A stretch of DNA of 64,000 nucleotides from Leuctra nigra (lineage: Eukaryota > Arthropoda > Insecta > Plecoptera > Leuctridae), in assembly GCA_934045905.1 (NCBI GenBank), contig OW203766.1:26034309-26098308 (forward strand). The letters are read 5' to 3'. Every line of letters starts with the position of its first letter. Position 1 is the first letter of the stretch. Positions 61,101 to 64,000 of the stretch are shown piece after piece. A program made the translations under genes and the position numbers. A model generated the notes under the pieces. It saw only the letters and a program-made list of their open reading frames with translations, made no database searches and was not told the origin of the DNA.

Positions 61101-62399
61101 AACTAGCGCATATCAAATCGGATGCAGTACTAATTATCTTTGGCAGTACGAAGGCCAAATCCTCCTATTGGTTTTAAGTTTAAATATTATCTTCTGATTG
61201 GTCGACAATCAAAATGTTTCGATTAAGTTCAAATTTTGCATGGTGATCAAGACCAACATTATCTAAAATTTTACACATGTTAAGCCCAATAATCAGTCAA
61301 GTATTTATTGTAATTTTACGAGTATAGTATGGGTTGTCAAAAGCTGCTAAAAATATGATTTAGGAAAGTCACGACACAATGGATCTGATATTCATCCAGA
61401 GTATATGGAGATTGGAAAGTTGCAGAGAAAATCGTCTTGTGCCGTGTCGTTTATCGTGATTGGGGATGTTGCATGTTTTGTGCTCGCTCATCAACGCGTT
61501 ACACTGAGCGTTTTCCTAGTGTAATTTTTTGGCACAAAGACCAGATGGCTAGTGTGAGTTTAGGGCCGAAAAATTACTTTAAATAAATAATAAATACAGA
61601 AATACTAGCCCAGGGGGGTTATTCTGAATTTCCTTGTCGTCTCGTATCAATTGATACCTACAGTGTCACTACCATGTTAAATAGATAGCACTCTAGTGTG
61701 CAGTGAGCCCATATCACGTGAGACGACACGACACGGAAATTTAGAATAGCCCTCTAGGAGTCGAGTGATATTGACTGCGGACCATTTTCCGTGTCCAGGA
61801 GTGTACCTATGACAATGAAGATACCAAAAAGCTATCTGAACCTACATTGAGTATTTTTTCAAAGCAGATTTTACCGATCATAAGTACTTAAAAAAAGTTT
61901 CCTTGGCTTTAGCAAAAATTCCTGCAGTGCCGATGATTCTATGTGATTATTGTGGAGACTAAAAGTCCAGATTGAGAGGAGTAAATATTATTTAAGGCAA
62001 TCAACATTTTGTCCGTGGTTGACATGGAAAGTGAATATATTAATCGAACATGAATCGCAGGTGTACACGAACTCGCTGAGCAAGCTGTACGAACGCGACG
62101 TGAAGAAGTTCTTCGAGGAGGCGAAGGAGCAAGTCTCTGGGTCGGACAACACGAGTTTGAACAGCAGCTTGGACTCGACCCCCGCCGGCAAGGCCAAGTC
62201 GCCCGCAGCTCCGTCGGTCGCCAACAACCTGCTCGGAGCTGAGCGCGACCAGTGGGCGACCGACGTTGACTCGGCAGAGAGGCAGAGGTTCGACCAAGTG
62301 CTCGAGCGAGTGCTGGCCGAGTTGGAGCCCGTGTGCTTGGCCGAGCAGAAGTTCTGCGTTGCATTCTTCCAGCTGGATGTGCTCAGTCCCACCACCAAG
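27904..62399 (+). CDS. EXOC1: EXOC1 / Sec3 exocyst subunit, 5' seven exons (partial)
   Basis: Exons 27904-28065, 28534-28719, 28811-29074, 29446-29673, 29911-30153, 58883-59032 and 62061-62399 give 524 in-phase codons; every junction is phase 0. The first ATG (MAAIRHIVQREVFQPNDERL) matches the EXOC1 N-terminus, so a TTG six nt upstream is not needed. Residues 1-120 correspond to the Sec3 PH-like domain that binds PI(4,5)P2 and Rho GTPases. Residues 117-361 contain the coiled region (LTEREEQDLQRLM, ISNAEAFMEML, NNQKLLTEL). Residues 362-524 include ELTLPKHNAIHRELEVY, YTNSLSKLYERDVKKFFEEAKEQ and VLERVLAELEPVCLAEQKF. EXOC1 is part of the exocyst complex that tethers secretory vesicles at the plasma membrane. 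The gene is cut by the window edge (human EXOC1 is 894 aa). Intron 5 is 28.7 kb. Confidence 0.94.
28248..28328 (+). pseudogene. tRNA-like sequence (tRNA pseudogene or SINE head)
   Basis: A perfect B box GGTTCGAATCC lies at 28305-28315 within a good T-arm (GTCGG/CCGGC). A D-arm-like GCGCT...AGCGT lies upstream. The acceptor stem does not pair (3' side CGGGAGC has no partner) and the anticodon stem is poor, so a working tRNA is unlikely. A T-rich tract follows. It sits in EXOC1 intron 1. Confidence 0.45.
29713..29800 (+). mobile_element. partial SINE copy
   Basis: CCCTCAGTCGAGGG..AAATGCTGGAAAGG, then CTAATAGGACA and CCCGCCATCCATCC, resembles the body shared by the repeats at 40.0 and 54.5 kb. 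The tRNA-like head is missing. It lies in EXOC1 intron 4. Confidence 0.4.
30186..30274. repeat. 89-bp near-perfect palindrome just inside EXOC1 intron 5
   Basis: TCTTGCAACTAAAGCTTGT at the left is mirrored by ACAAGCTTTAGTTGCAAGA at the right. AAGCTTTAGC / GCTAAAGCTT repeats fill the middle, so several alternative hairpins are possible. It starts 33 nt after the exon 5 donor. Confidence 0.7.
30468..30500. repeat. left terminal-repeat-like sequence bracketing intron 5
   Basis: GGCCGGGTAGGACCAACT and the following 14 nt match, inverted and with one mismatch, the sequence ending at 58500. Both are flanked outside by TAA. This is typical of PIF/Harbinger-like termini (3-bp TWA duplication). Confidence 0.6.
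30538..31444 (-). mobile_element. Helitron-like non-autonomous element, copy A
   Basis: Read on the minus strand it starts TTGAGCGAGCGAAGCGAGCG. It ends with a small hairpin (CGCTC...GAGCG, 16-nt loop) followed by TTTTCC and CTAG, with T as the next base. A CTRR end preceded by a hairpin and followed by T is the Helitron 3' signature. The start is TT rather than TC, so subclass is uncertain. Inside is a poly-A run of about 25 and weakly repeated segments (ACCAATGGGAGGATTTGG). Copies B, C and D share the whole layout. Confidence 0.6.
31806..31887. repeat. 25-bp minisatellite, about three copies
   Basis: Three tandem units of AGTGAAGGCCGAGTGACGAG type with small differences (the first has AGAGAAGG and GACAAG). 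Non-coding. Confidence 0.8.
31900..32290. other. unassigned intronic sequence
   Basis: AT-rich sequence between the minisatellite and the LINE tail. Nothing recognisable. Confidence 0.4.
32291..33508 (-). pseudogene. 5'-truncated, frameshifted RTE-like LINE
   Basis: The minus strand encodes ANYRGISLLETAYKIYARIL, then MGFRAGRSTTDAIF, FIDLEKAFDSVNR and KGVRQGCGLSPTLFNIYLDD. After a frame break near 33055 come the active site YADD, FKYLCCNIS and a C-terminal block with SEHLLRMPES and NLGRPRKRW. The 5' part (endonuclease and fingers) is gone and the frame is interrupted, so it is dead. An ATGATGATGATT-type tail closes the 3' end near 32291-32310. Confidence 0.85.
33571..33927. mobile_element. 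MITE with TTAA target duplication
   Basis: The element starts AGGTGGGCTATCACGGTTGA and ends with the inverted TGACCATGACAGCCCACCT. TTAA is present on both sides (33567-33570 and 33928-33931). TTAA duplication suggests a piggyBac- or Kolobok-related MITE. No ORF. Confidence 0.7.
33928..34766. other. intronic sequence with hAT-like end and GTTTAAAC motifs
   Basis: TAGGGATGGG at 34010 and TAGGGCTGGGAAAAACTG at 34027 look like hAT left ends. They are followed by clustered CGTTTAAACG palindromes (34060-34105). A matching right end and target duplication were not found. The remainder is unassigned. Confidence 0.35.
34767..35695 (-). mobile_element. Helitron-like non-autonomous element, copy B
   Basis: Same layout as the copy at 30.5 kb: minus-strand start TTGAGCGAGCGTAGCGAGCG, 3' hairpin CGCTC...GAGCG, TTTTCCTAG then T. 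The interior is collinear with copy A (CACCTCGAACC near one end, AACCAATGGGAGGATTTGG, a poly-A stretch near 35610). Confidence 0.62.
36259..36360. mobile_element. 102-bp MITE with perfect 33-bp terminal repeats
   Basis: TATTATAGAAACCCTACTCT and the next 13 nt are mirrored exactly at the right end (GTAGGGTTTCTATAATA). The centre is 36 nt of AT. Flanking TA would fit a mariner-like MITE, but this is weak. Confidence 0.75.
36391..37029. mobile_element. hAT-type MITE with perfect 8-bp target duplication
   Basis: The element starts TAGGGATGTCGGCGGGTACC and ends GACCCGCCGACATCCCTA, flanked by GTTGTAAC at 36383-36390 and 37030-37037. Subterminal GGGTA/TACCC motifs recur. The interior contains an A tract directly followed by a T tract (about 36906-36948). 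No transposase. Confidence 0.88.
37038..38483. other. unassigned intronic sequence with C17 tract
   Basis: No gene seen. A run of 17 C lies at about 37836-37852. GCAGTGGCGTAACTACC near 38389 looks like the terminus of an unidentified transposon interrupted by the next element. Confidence 0.4.
38484..39181 (-). mobile_element. Helitron-like element, divergent copy C
   Basis: The left end carries the same CTAGGAAAACGCTC...AACGCGTTGATGAGCGAGC motif. The interior is diverged and the TTGAGCGAGCG terminus is lost. At 39136-39180 a second terminal motif appears in opposite orientation (TATCAACGCGTTCTCTCTGA then TTTTCGTAG). An (AAAC)n microsatellite precedes it (39047-39072). Confidence 0.5.
39182..39999. 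other. unassigned intronic sequence
   Basis: No recognisable gene or repeat apart from short chance ORFs. Confidence 0.4.
40000..40082 (+). mobile_element. partial SINE copy
   Basis: CCCTCAGTCGTGAGGCAAAT, GGGTAGGTTCCCTAATAATT and GACTGCCTCCTTCCCACC match the body of the SINE at 54.5 kb. It is followed by an (ATC)n microsatellite (40089-40145) that creates a false poly-serine ORF. Confidence 0.5.
40175..40985 (+). repeat. dispersed repeat R1, copy 1
   Basis: Begins TCTAGTGGAGCGGTCGCTCC, an 18-bp near-palindrome. It continues with TTTTACTGTAAGCA, GGCATTTTCGGCCTACTGG and three tandem-like degenerate modules, each containing CCATTTT..AACCGGAAGTGA and AACGGCT.GACCGATCGGAA. It is collinear with 47576-48373. 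The start is A|TC in both copies, as in Helitron 5' ends, but no matching 3' end was identified. Confidence 0.7.
40986..42026. mobile_element. long foldback element F1 interrupted by a LINE fragment
   Basis: Arms at about 41072-41249 and 41863-42021 are mirror copies: GTGATATCCCCATAAAA, CACTCCGTGTAAAAATAC, GCCAAGTCTCTTCAACTATA, CAGCACTGAAAAGTAGTGAT, ACTTGGCGCATCG. The same element without the insertion lies at 52826-53350. The sequence left of the first arm (TTTGTGTCC...TTGTTGCTCCGAT) is also shared with the other copy. Confidence 0.85.
41268..41812 (+). pseudogene. 3' end of an RTE-like LINE inserted into foldback F1
   Basis: Encodes FLPILTYGSVTWAIGGKEES, the AAEMKFLRSIQGVTKMDKIR block, RLRWFGHMKRM and a charged tail ending PSLAS. 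This is the same family as the LINE at 5.8-8.2 kb, including the 3' UTR with GGTGGCCTCGCCACC and an ATTATTATTATT tail. It is heavily 5'-truncated and non-functional. Confidence 0.85.
42032..42130 (-). mobile_element. Helitron-like 3' terminus, solo
   Basis: CTAGCAAAACGCTCGGTGTA ACGCGTTGATAAGCGAGCAC matches the hairpin terminus of copies A-D. Only about 45-100 bp are recognisable. Confidence 0.5.
42251..42672. repeat. 210-bp tandem duplication
   Basis: AAGTGTCATTCATCAATAAA begins both copies, at 42251 and 42461. The units are nearly identical to the closing TTTATAAGCTA, differing by a few substitutions and small indels. Non-coding. Confidence 0.9.
42774..42885. mobile_element. 112-bp perfect foldback MITE
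   Basis: TTAGGCTGCGTTTCACCAAG through GGTAAACCTGGTTT is mirrored without mismatch over about 56 nt per arm, around a centre of only a few nt. TTAGGCTG..TTTCACCA termini are reminiscent of PIF/Harbinger MITEs. Confidence 0.85.
43221..43350 (-). other. exon-like GC-rich island (minus strand)
   Basis: On the minus strand a frame reads MRFHPMYKNSIGW, then TVPLSANLVSGTSGNCIAAG and VKSSHHHE, followed by GTAAAC. Third positions are almost all G or C, as in this genome's true exons, unlike surrounding intron DNA. The opposite strand is also open (Arg/Ala-rich) but reads less naturally. I do not recognise the peptide. It could be an exon of a nested gene, a gene fragment or a chance GC-rich patch. 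Confidence 0.3.
43438..43881 (+). other. candidate exon with in-frame 27-bp minisatellite
   Basis: After an acceptor-like TTCCGCAG a frame reads SFVNMFWSDEQQERLMQDLY, then ADTYNEENHP, Ser/Cys-rich and Arg-rich segments, about seven repeats of a 9-residue unit (VATPERDVD), and a stop at 43879-43881. Composition is coding-like. I recognise no domain. It lies within EXOC1 intron 5 and cannot be an EXOC1 exon because exons 5 and 6 are already contiguous. A nested gene, a retained gene fragment or a false positive are all possible. Confidence 0.35.
43639..43827. repeat. 27-bp minisatellite
   Basis: About seven tandem units of GACGCCTGAGCGTGACGTAG type (27 bp). They keep one frame open (+: VATPERDVD), and a 27-bp period keeps the minus frames open too. 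Confidence 0.9.
43882..44235. other. unassigned sequence before satellite
   Basis: No gene or repeat recognised. Confidence 0.4.
44236..45835. repeat. 211-bp satellite with trimeric higher-order repeat
   Basis: Seven full monomers and one partial. The landmark GGAAGAT occurs at 44302, 44509, 44720, 44931, 45140, 45351, 45562 and 45779. Each monomer has an (AACT)n stretch, CTGCCAGTTTCTTCACTGG, TTCACTCTTGAAGTCCAGCT and GGGGTTTGCTATCTTCGCTA. Monomers 2-3-4 share private variants with 5-6-7 (GCTTTTTTTGC; GGATTACGG; TAATTTTATACATT). The array is therefore a 631-bp trimer duplicated in tandem. Confidence 0.93.
45836..46712. other. unassigned intronic sequence
   Basis: No supported gene; only a chance ORF at 46233-46487 without splice context. 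Confidence 0.4.
46713..46947. mobile_element. PIF/Harbinger-like MITE
   Basis: A 235-bp foldback with GGGCCGGTATTACCATTAG at the left and an inverted CTAATGGCTCC at the right, flanked by TTA on both sides (46710-46712, 46948-46950). The inner arms TTAAACTCCACTTC and GGTGTATTACCATTAT are mirrored well. TTA duplication fits PIF/Harbinger. Confidence 0.7.
47528..47575. repeat. short shared repeat segment
   Basis: ACAAATTCTTTGAGCAAACT...CTTTCCACAAGATAA is nearly identical to 56366-56417. There the next bases are GAAACGG instead of the R1 repeat, so the 56-kb copy may be an empty site for R1. Confidence 0.6.
47576..48373 (+). repeat. dispersed repeat R1, copy 2
   Basis: Collinear with 40175-40985: TCTAGTGGAGCGGTCGCTCC start, GGCATTTTCGGCCTACTGG, and two exact or near CCGGAAGTGACGTCA motifs (48021-48035; CCGGAAATGACGTCA 48144-48158). 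Similarity to copy 1 ends near ATGGAATATCACTTTAAG. Confidence 0.7.
48374..48902. other. unassigned intronic sequence with possible TE terminus
   Basis: ACCGGGTGGCGCAAAAAAAT at 48770 looks like a transposon end, but no partner was found. The rest has no recognised feature. Confidence 0.35.
48903..49473. repeat. 570-bp foldback
   Basis: The left arm (GTTACAGCTGTTCAAATTTG, AACTTCCAATGTCCGGGACG, CTGTTTCTTCAAAACTACGT) is mirrored at the right (ACGTAGTTTTGAAGAAACAG, CGTCCCGGCCATTGGAAGTT, CAAATTTGAACAGCTGTAAC). Probably a non-autonomous DNA transposon. No intact ORF. Confidence 0.75.
49600..49850. repeat. direct repeat flanking the large palindrome
   Basis: GAAGGTTTTTTGATGT, ACATATCAAAAGTTCTCC, GTGGGCCAAAATGCCAAATT and GTCGAGTAGCATATCAAATG recur in the same order at 50105-50290, about 500 bp away. 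It is an extra module of the adjacent palindrome. Confidence 0.7.
49851..51526. repeat. 1.7-kb palindromic element
   Basis: AAAAAGTGGTCAAATCTCAT at the left end is mirrored by ATGAGATTTGACCACTTTTT at the right. Arms of about 800 bp match throughout with scattered changes and meet near 50690. Each arm is built from repeated modules containing ACATATCAAAAGTTCTCCAA and (A)CCGTG.GTGGGCCAA. No ORF of note. Confidence 0.85.
51780..52290. mobile_element. AT-rich element with five TATCTAGATA palindromes
   Basis: TATCTAGATA occurs at 51859, 51892, 52091, 52135 and 52203. The cluster is bounded by related sequences (CTTGTGAGCAGTTTTGTGAC at 51822; TGTCACAACC...CTGCTTGTGAGCG at 52231-52267). Boundaries and superfamily are unclear. 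Confidence 0.45.
52291..52825. other. unassigned intronic sequence
   Basis: No supported gene. A short Ser/Pro/His-containing ORF (52242-52433) has no splice context or family match. Confidence 0.4.
52826..53350. mobile_element. long foldback element F1, uninterrupted copy
   Basis: Arms at about 52942-53115 and 53190-53350 mirror each other and match the arms of the interrupted copy at 41 kb. The centre is about 75 bp of AT-rich sequence including TTAGGTAGGTACATTTGATT. It serves as the reference for the LINE insertion in the other copy. Confidence 0.85.
53365..53505. repeat. dispersed repeat with Helitron-like terminus motif, copy 1
   Basis: ACATTTGTAAATAGGAGCTG, GAAAACCGCTCTGTGTAACG, GTGATGTGTGACAGTTGCTG and CTCTAACCTTGG parallel 56430-56555. 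It includes the CGCTC..AACGCGTTGAT motif of the Helitron-like family. Confidence 0.6.
53740..53965. repeat. repeat shared with hAT interior at 13.35-13.59 kb
   Basis: AAGACTGAACAATATTCAAA, AATGGCAATTTGTAGACTGT and GGGGAGGAGATCTACATTGG are collinear with 13366-13574 in the hAT-type element of BACE intron 3. Likely a fragment of the same family. Confidence 0.6.
54035..54093 (+). mobile_element. Helitron-like 3' terminus, solo
   Basis: GTGCTCGCTCATCAACGCGT, TTCACAGGGCGTTTTCATAG then T: the hairpin-plus-TTTTC end of the Helitron-like family with CTAG changed to ATAG. Confidence 0.45.
54385..54585 (+). mobile_element. tRNA-derived SINE, most complete copy
   Basis: TGTTGAGCTGGCAAAGTTAA resembles an A box, followed by B box GGTTCAATTCC (54454-54464). 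The body has CTCAGTCGAGAGGCAAAGGG, GGGAAGGTTCCCTACTAGTA and GGCCATTATCGCCTCCTTTC. The body recurs at 11.8, 29.7 and 40.0 kb. Confidence 0.65.
54644..54789. mobile_element. MITE, PIF/Harbinger-like
   Basis: Foldback with GTCTTTCAATACACTGC at the left and GCAGAGTATTGAAAGACCGG at the right, ending GGCCC next to TTA. The right terminus resembles the GGGCCGGT end at 46.7 kb; the left terminus is diverged. Confidence 0.5.
55285..55400. repeat. foldback element with nested GGTGCTAC palindromes
   Basis: TACCTAATAATAT at the left is mirrored by ATATTATTAGGTA. Inside are GGTGCTACAAGTAGCACGG and GAAGTAGCACCGTGATATC. Imperfect arms of about 50 nt. Confidence 0.65.
55401..56365. other. unassigned intronic sequence
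   Basis: No gene supported. ACAACATTGTTGATGTATTG is repeated around 55925-55985. Confidence 0.4.
56366..56560. repeat. dispersed repeat with Helitron-like terminus motif, copy 2
   Basis: The left part matches 47528-47575. The next part (AGGAGCTGGAAAACCGCTCT, GTAACGCGTTGATAAGCGAG, GATGTGTGACAGTTGCTGCT) matches 53365-53505. It therefore links the two other repeats into one family. Confidence 0.6.
56768..57864 (-). pseudogene. 5'-truncated jockey/CR1-type LINE, 3' half
   Basis: A 268-codon frame on the minus strand (57058-57864) begins inside the reverse transcriptase thumb region: ATKWFNDNRLLIQDEKTNFM, then KFLGITIDKNLNWKSHC, ANIESHIRYGIQFWGNS, a KSIRALFGLKY block and a C-terminal NALPKNIREI stretch. 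The palm with the catalytic Asp pair is missing. The 3' UTR ends in tandem CTGAA units (AAACTGAACTGAACTGAACT) near 56770, as seen in CR1/jockey-like LINEs. The remaining frame is intact, so the truncation is probably recent. Confidence 0.8.
57900..58330 (-). other. degenerate coding-like region of unknown origin
   Basis: Minus-strand frames read RVLTREELDRCFVTIRYIEA (near 57935-57990) and, in another frame, KDIWHHKQNNNPFQDTCTAL then MELLDSLESADHFLSIVLVK (58094-58294). They look like broken pieces of a transposon or retroelement protein. I do not recognise the family. Confidence 0.25.
58463..58500. repeat. right terminal-repeat-like sequence bracketing intron 5
   Basis: The inverse complement of 30468-30499 with one mismatch: it ends GTTGGTCCTACCCGGCC and is followed by TAA (58501-58503), as the left copy is preceded by TAA. 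Confidence 0.6.
58883..59032 (+). CDS. EXOC1: EXOC1 exon 6
   Basis: A 50-codon exon between acceptor TTGACAG and donor GTCAGC. It encodes GNDSGDTLGAHGNELTLPKH and the following helix HRELEVYTELMHWCKVMD. It directly continues the RHLNNLFIHL end of exon 5 in family order, so no coding exon of EXOC1 is expected within the intervening 28.7 kb. Confidence 0.93.
59068..60163. mobile_element. hAT-like element in EXOC1 intron 6
   Basis: The element starts CAGGGTTCCCAGGCGGCC and ends CCTGGCTGGGAACCCTG, flanked by ATTTAG on both sides (59062-59067 and 60164-60169). CAGGG termini fit hAT; a 6-bp duplication is shorter than usual. Subterminal AAAACCCATAAAA motifs appear at both ends. It contains a second nested element. 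Confidence 0.72.
59396..59716. mobile_element. nested hAT-type MITE
   Basis: The element starts TAGGGTTGCCACCCGTCC and ends AAAAGTGGTAACTTTG, with perfect 8-bp flanking repeats GTCTAAAC (59388-59395 and 59717-59724). Internal GTCCCGGA/TCCGGGAC motifs recur. It sits wholly inside the 59.07-60.16 kb element, so it is the younger insertion. Confidence 0.75.
60292..60440. mobile_element. MITE
   Basis: TGGGGGCTTATTCTCG and GTTATCACGTCATAAGTTAT at the left are mirrored by ATGACGTGATAACCCCAGAA and TAAGCCCCA at the right. 149 bp, no ORF. Confidence 0.7.
60509..61519 (+). mobile_element. Helitron-like non-autonomous element, copy D
   Basis: Plus orientation: TTGAGCGAGCGTAGCGAGCG at the 5' end and GTGCTCGCTCATCAACGCGT, then TACACTGAGCG and TTTTCCTAG before T at the 3' end. 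The interior is collinear with copies A and B in reverse (CTCCCATTGGTTAAAATTTA). It lies in EXOC1 intron 6. Confidence 0.62.
61612..61755. mobile_element. MITE
   Basis: AGGGGGGTTATTCTGAATTTCC is mirrored by GGAAATTTAGAATAGCCCTCT; inner GTCGTCTCGTA/GTGAGACGAC also pair. 144 bp, no ORF. Confidence 0.7.
62061..62399 (+). CDS. EXOC1: EXOC1 exon 7
   Basis: A 113-codon exon starting VYTNSLSKLYERDVKKFFEE after acceptor ATCGCAG and ending SPTTK before GTAGTT. It includes a Ser/Pro/Ala-rich low-complexity linker, then the conserved LELEP/CLAEQKF-type block. The next exon is not in the window. Confidence 0.93.
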
Positions 62400-64000
62400 G
62401 TAGTTATTGTCAAATTGTTATTTCAGAAAGATTTTGATTTTAGTTTAAAATTGCATCCAAAGAGTCTCGTATAGAATTTCATCCAAAGACCCAAAAAATT
62501 GTTTTTGGGTTTTTGGGTGTACACTCAATTCAATGTTTTATTTAACTGTCTGTGTTTTGAGTACACTGACCTCTAACAGAGGTGAGAAGTAAATACCTAC
62601 TCTTCGATATGGCATTTTTATACTGCTCTTTAATGTACCTACACCTGTCTACTTCAATGACATTTACATAACAACTCTACATGGTACATTCAAAGTACAA
62701 AAGGAAGTTAACTGTACCTACCTACATGATTTGTAGAAGAAGCCAAGCATACTAAATCACATACATACATTATATTTCTTATCTTAATTTGTATCTGTCA
62801 GAAATGAACAAGTAGGTGTTGACTGATTGATCACTAGTCAGAAACCTTGGTTAACAAAACTATTTTAACCCACCATTCATTAAATGAAAAGAGTAGTCAA
62901 ACATATTGTTCGAAGCATGAAATTGTATATTTATTTATTATTAATCAAGTTCACACAGTTAAACATGTATTTGTTACTATTAATGTAGTAACTCAGTTTC
63001 ATCAAATTTCAAGTTAACAACACGACATTAAAGAATAGTGTTCCCTAATGTAGTTATAGTTTATGAAGTAGCATTGCCCAGTGATTACATTCGTCTATCT
63101 TGATAAGATGAGTTAAACTTACCGAGCAAGTGTGCACTCGATGTTTTCTCAGCCGCCTCACGAGAGTCCGAGTCCACTTGTCTTTTTCTCTGCTCTCAGT
63201 AACCTGAGACACACCATGGCAAAAGCACAAGCAGCTTGACTTGTGTCTTTGTGAACCACCAATAAGTTGTCCCTCTCCATCGTCGCATTAAGAAGCCTTC
63301 ACTGGCCTTAAAGTTGCAAGAGTTTTCGTCATTAATATATTTTTTGTGTGTGTAATGCTGTGTAATGTGTCTGTTCGTCCGTATGTCGTATTTTTGTATG
63401 TCTTCGCATGATCCATCTTTTGCTCCGAAGCACCCGATATCAAGTACGAGAACTGTCACAACTCAAGGCCATCGGGGTTGAACACGAGTGTCGACTCCTT
63501 GTGTAGCTATTATGTAGCCGGTGACAAAATAAGAACAATTGCACACCGTCACAATCAGTCACTGCAGATGCCAATGTCACAATGTGAATTGATAAATCAC
63601 ACATTCTCGTCTCGAAGTCCGTTTTGTGGCGTGCCGTGCTCCAGATGGTGGAATGGTCGACGTGAAACACTGAACAAATCATTAACAAATCCCCCATCAG
63701 GCCATTCCGTGTGACAACTCCCATCGTTCGCATGCAGTTTGTTCCCAACCCCACCCCAGCAGTCATTCCCCAGGTGACCAGTCACGTGCCTGCCTCACTC
63801 ATCAGGGACCACACTGCGAGTACGTGCAGATCACCGAGCGCAGTGCAAGCCCCCGGTCTCAAGACGGTCAAGCCGAGATCTGAAAGAATAGAGAGGCTGT
63901 GAAGGATACGGTTAGGTAAACATCTTTCCGTCCTGACCAATTATAAACGTAAGCACTGGGCAATGCTATCAGTAAGATTTGTTGTGCTTTAAAGTATATC
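62400..64000. other. EXOC1 intron 7 (partial)
   Basis: Follows donor GTAGTT. It holds no further EXOC1 exon that I can recognise. The part at 63430-63900 is GC-richer and gives several 60-110 codon ORFs on both strands (e.g. Pro/Ser-rich MQFVPNPTPAVIPQVTSHVP at 63732), but none has a family match or clear splice sites. Confidence 0.45.

Noticed and set aside
63440..63902. A further EXOC1 exon or separate gene at 63.4-63.9 kb
   Set aside because: The open frames do not match the next EXOC1 segment, lack clear splice sites, and are interrupted in the frame that would join them.

Overview
The window is nuclear DNA from an animal, most likely an insect. Coding exons are short and have G/C-rich third codon positions. 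They are separated by AT-rich introns packed with transposable elements (hAT, RTE-like LINEs, Helitron-like elements, foldback MITEs, SINEs). Short GTAGGTACCTAC-type motifs, common in some insect genomes, are scattered throughout. A hemimetabolous or hemipteran insect is a guess from general experience, not something the sequence proves. I found no bacterial genes, CRISPR array or rRNA.

Four protein-coding genes can be read by following splice sites. (1) 560-712 (+): the last exon of a tetraspanin. (2) 15710-5071 (-): a complete seven-exon membrane-anchored aspartic protease of the beta-secretase (BACE) type, 469 aa. (3) 16528-27175 (+): a complete twelve-exon SCYL2 pseudokinase (SCY1-like 2, clathrin-vesicle-associated), 835 aa, divergent from BACE across an 817-bp shared promoter region. 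(4) 27904 to beyond 62399 (+): the first seven exons (524 codons) of EXOC1/Sec3, an exocyst subunit, whose 3' half lies outside the window. All exon junctions keep phase and use GT-AG, except one GC-AG intron in SCYL2. BACE, SCYL2 and EXOC1 all concern membrane traffic or secretory-pathway proteins, but nothing suggests co-regulation beyond the BACE/SCYL2 divergent pair.

Transposons account for most of the rest. BACE introns hold a 5'-truncated RTE-like LINE (5786-8179), a 2.76-kb hAT-type element with a perfect 8-bp target duplication and a large internal palindrome (8948-11704), a SINE, and a second hAT-type element (12740-14761). SCYL2 intron 5 holds a full-length 3.28-kb RTE-type LINE with an intact 951-codon ORF and a perfect 13-bp target duplication (18500-21781). 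EXOC1 intron 5 is 28.7 kb long and is a nested repeat landscape. It contains Helitron-like elements, truncated LINEs, MITEs, a 211-bp satellite with a trimeric 631-bp higher-order repeat, large palindromes, and a small GC-rich exon-like island at 43.2-43.9 kb. Almost the whole intron is bracketed by an inverted pair of 32-bp terminal-repeat-like sequences flanked by TAA (30468 and 58500). EXOC1 intron 6 contains one hAT-like element nested in another.
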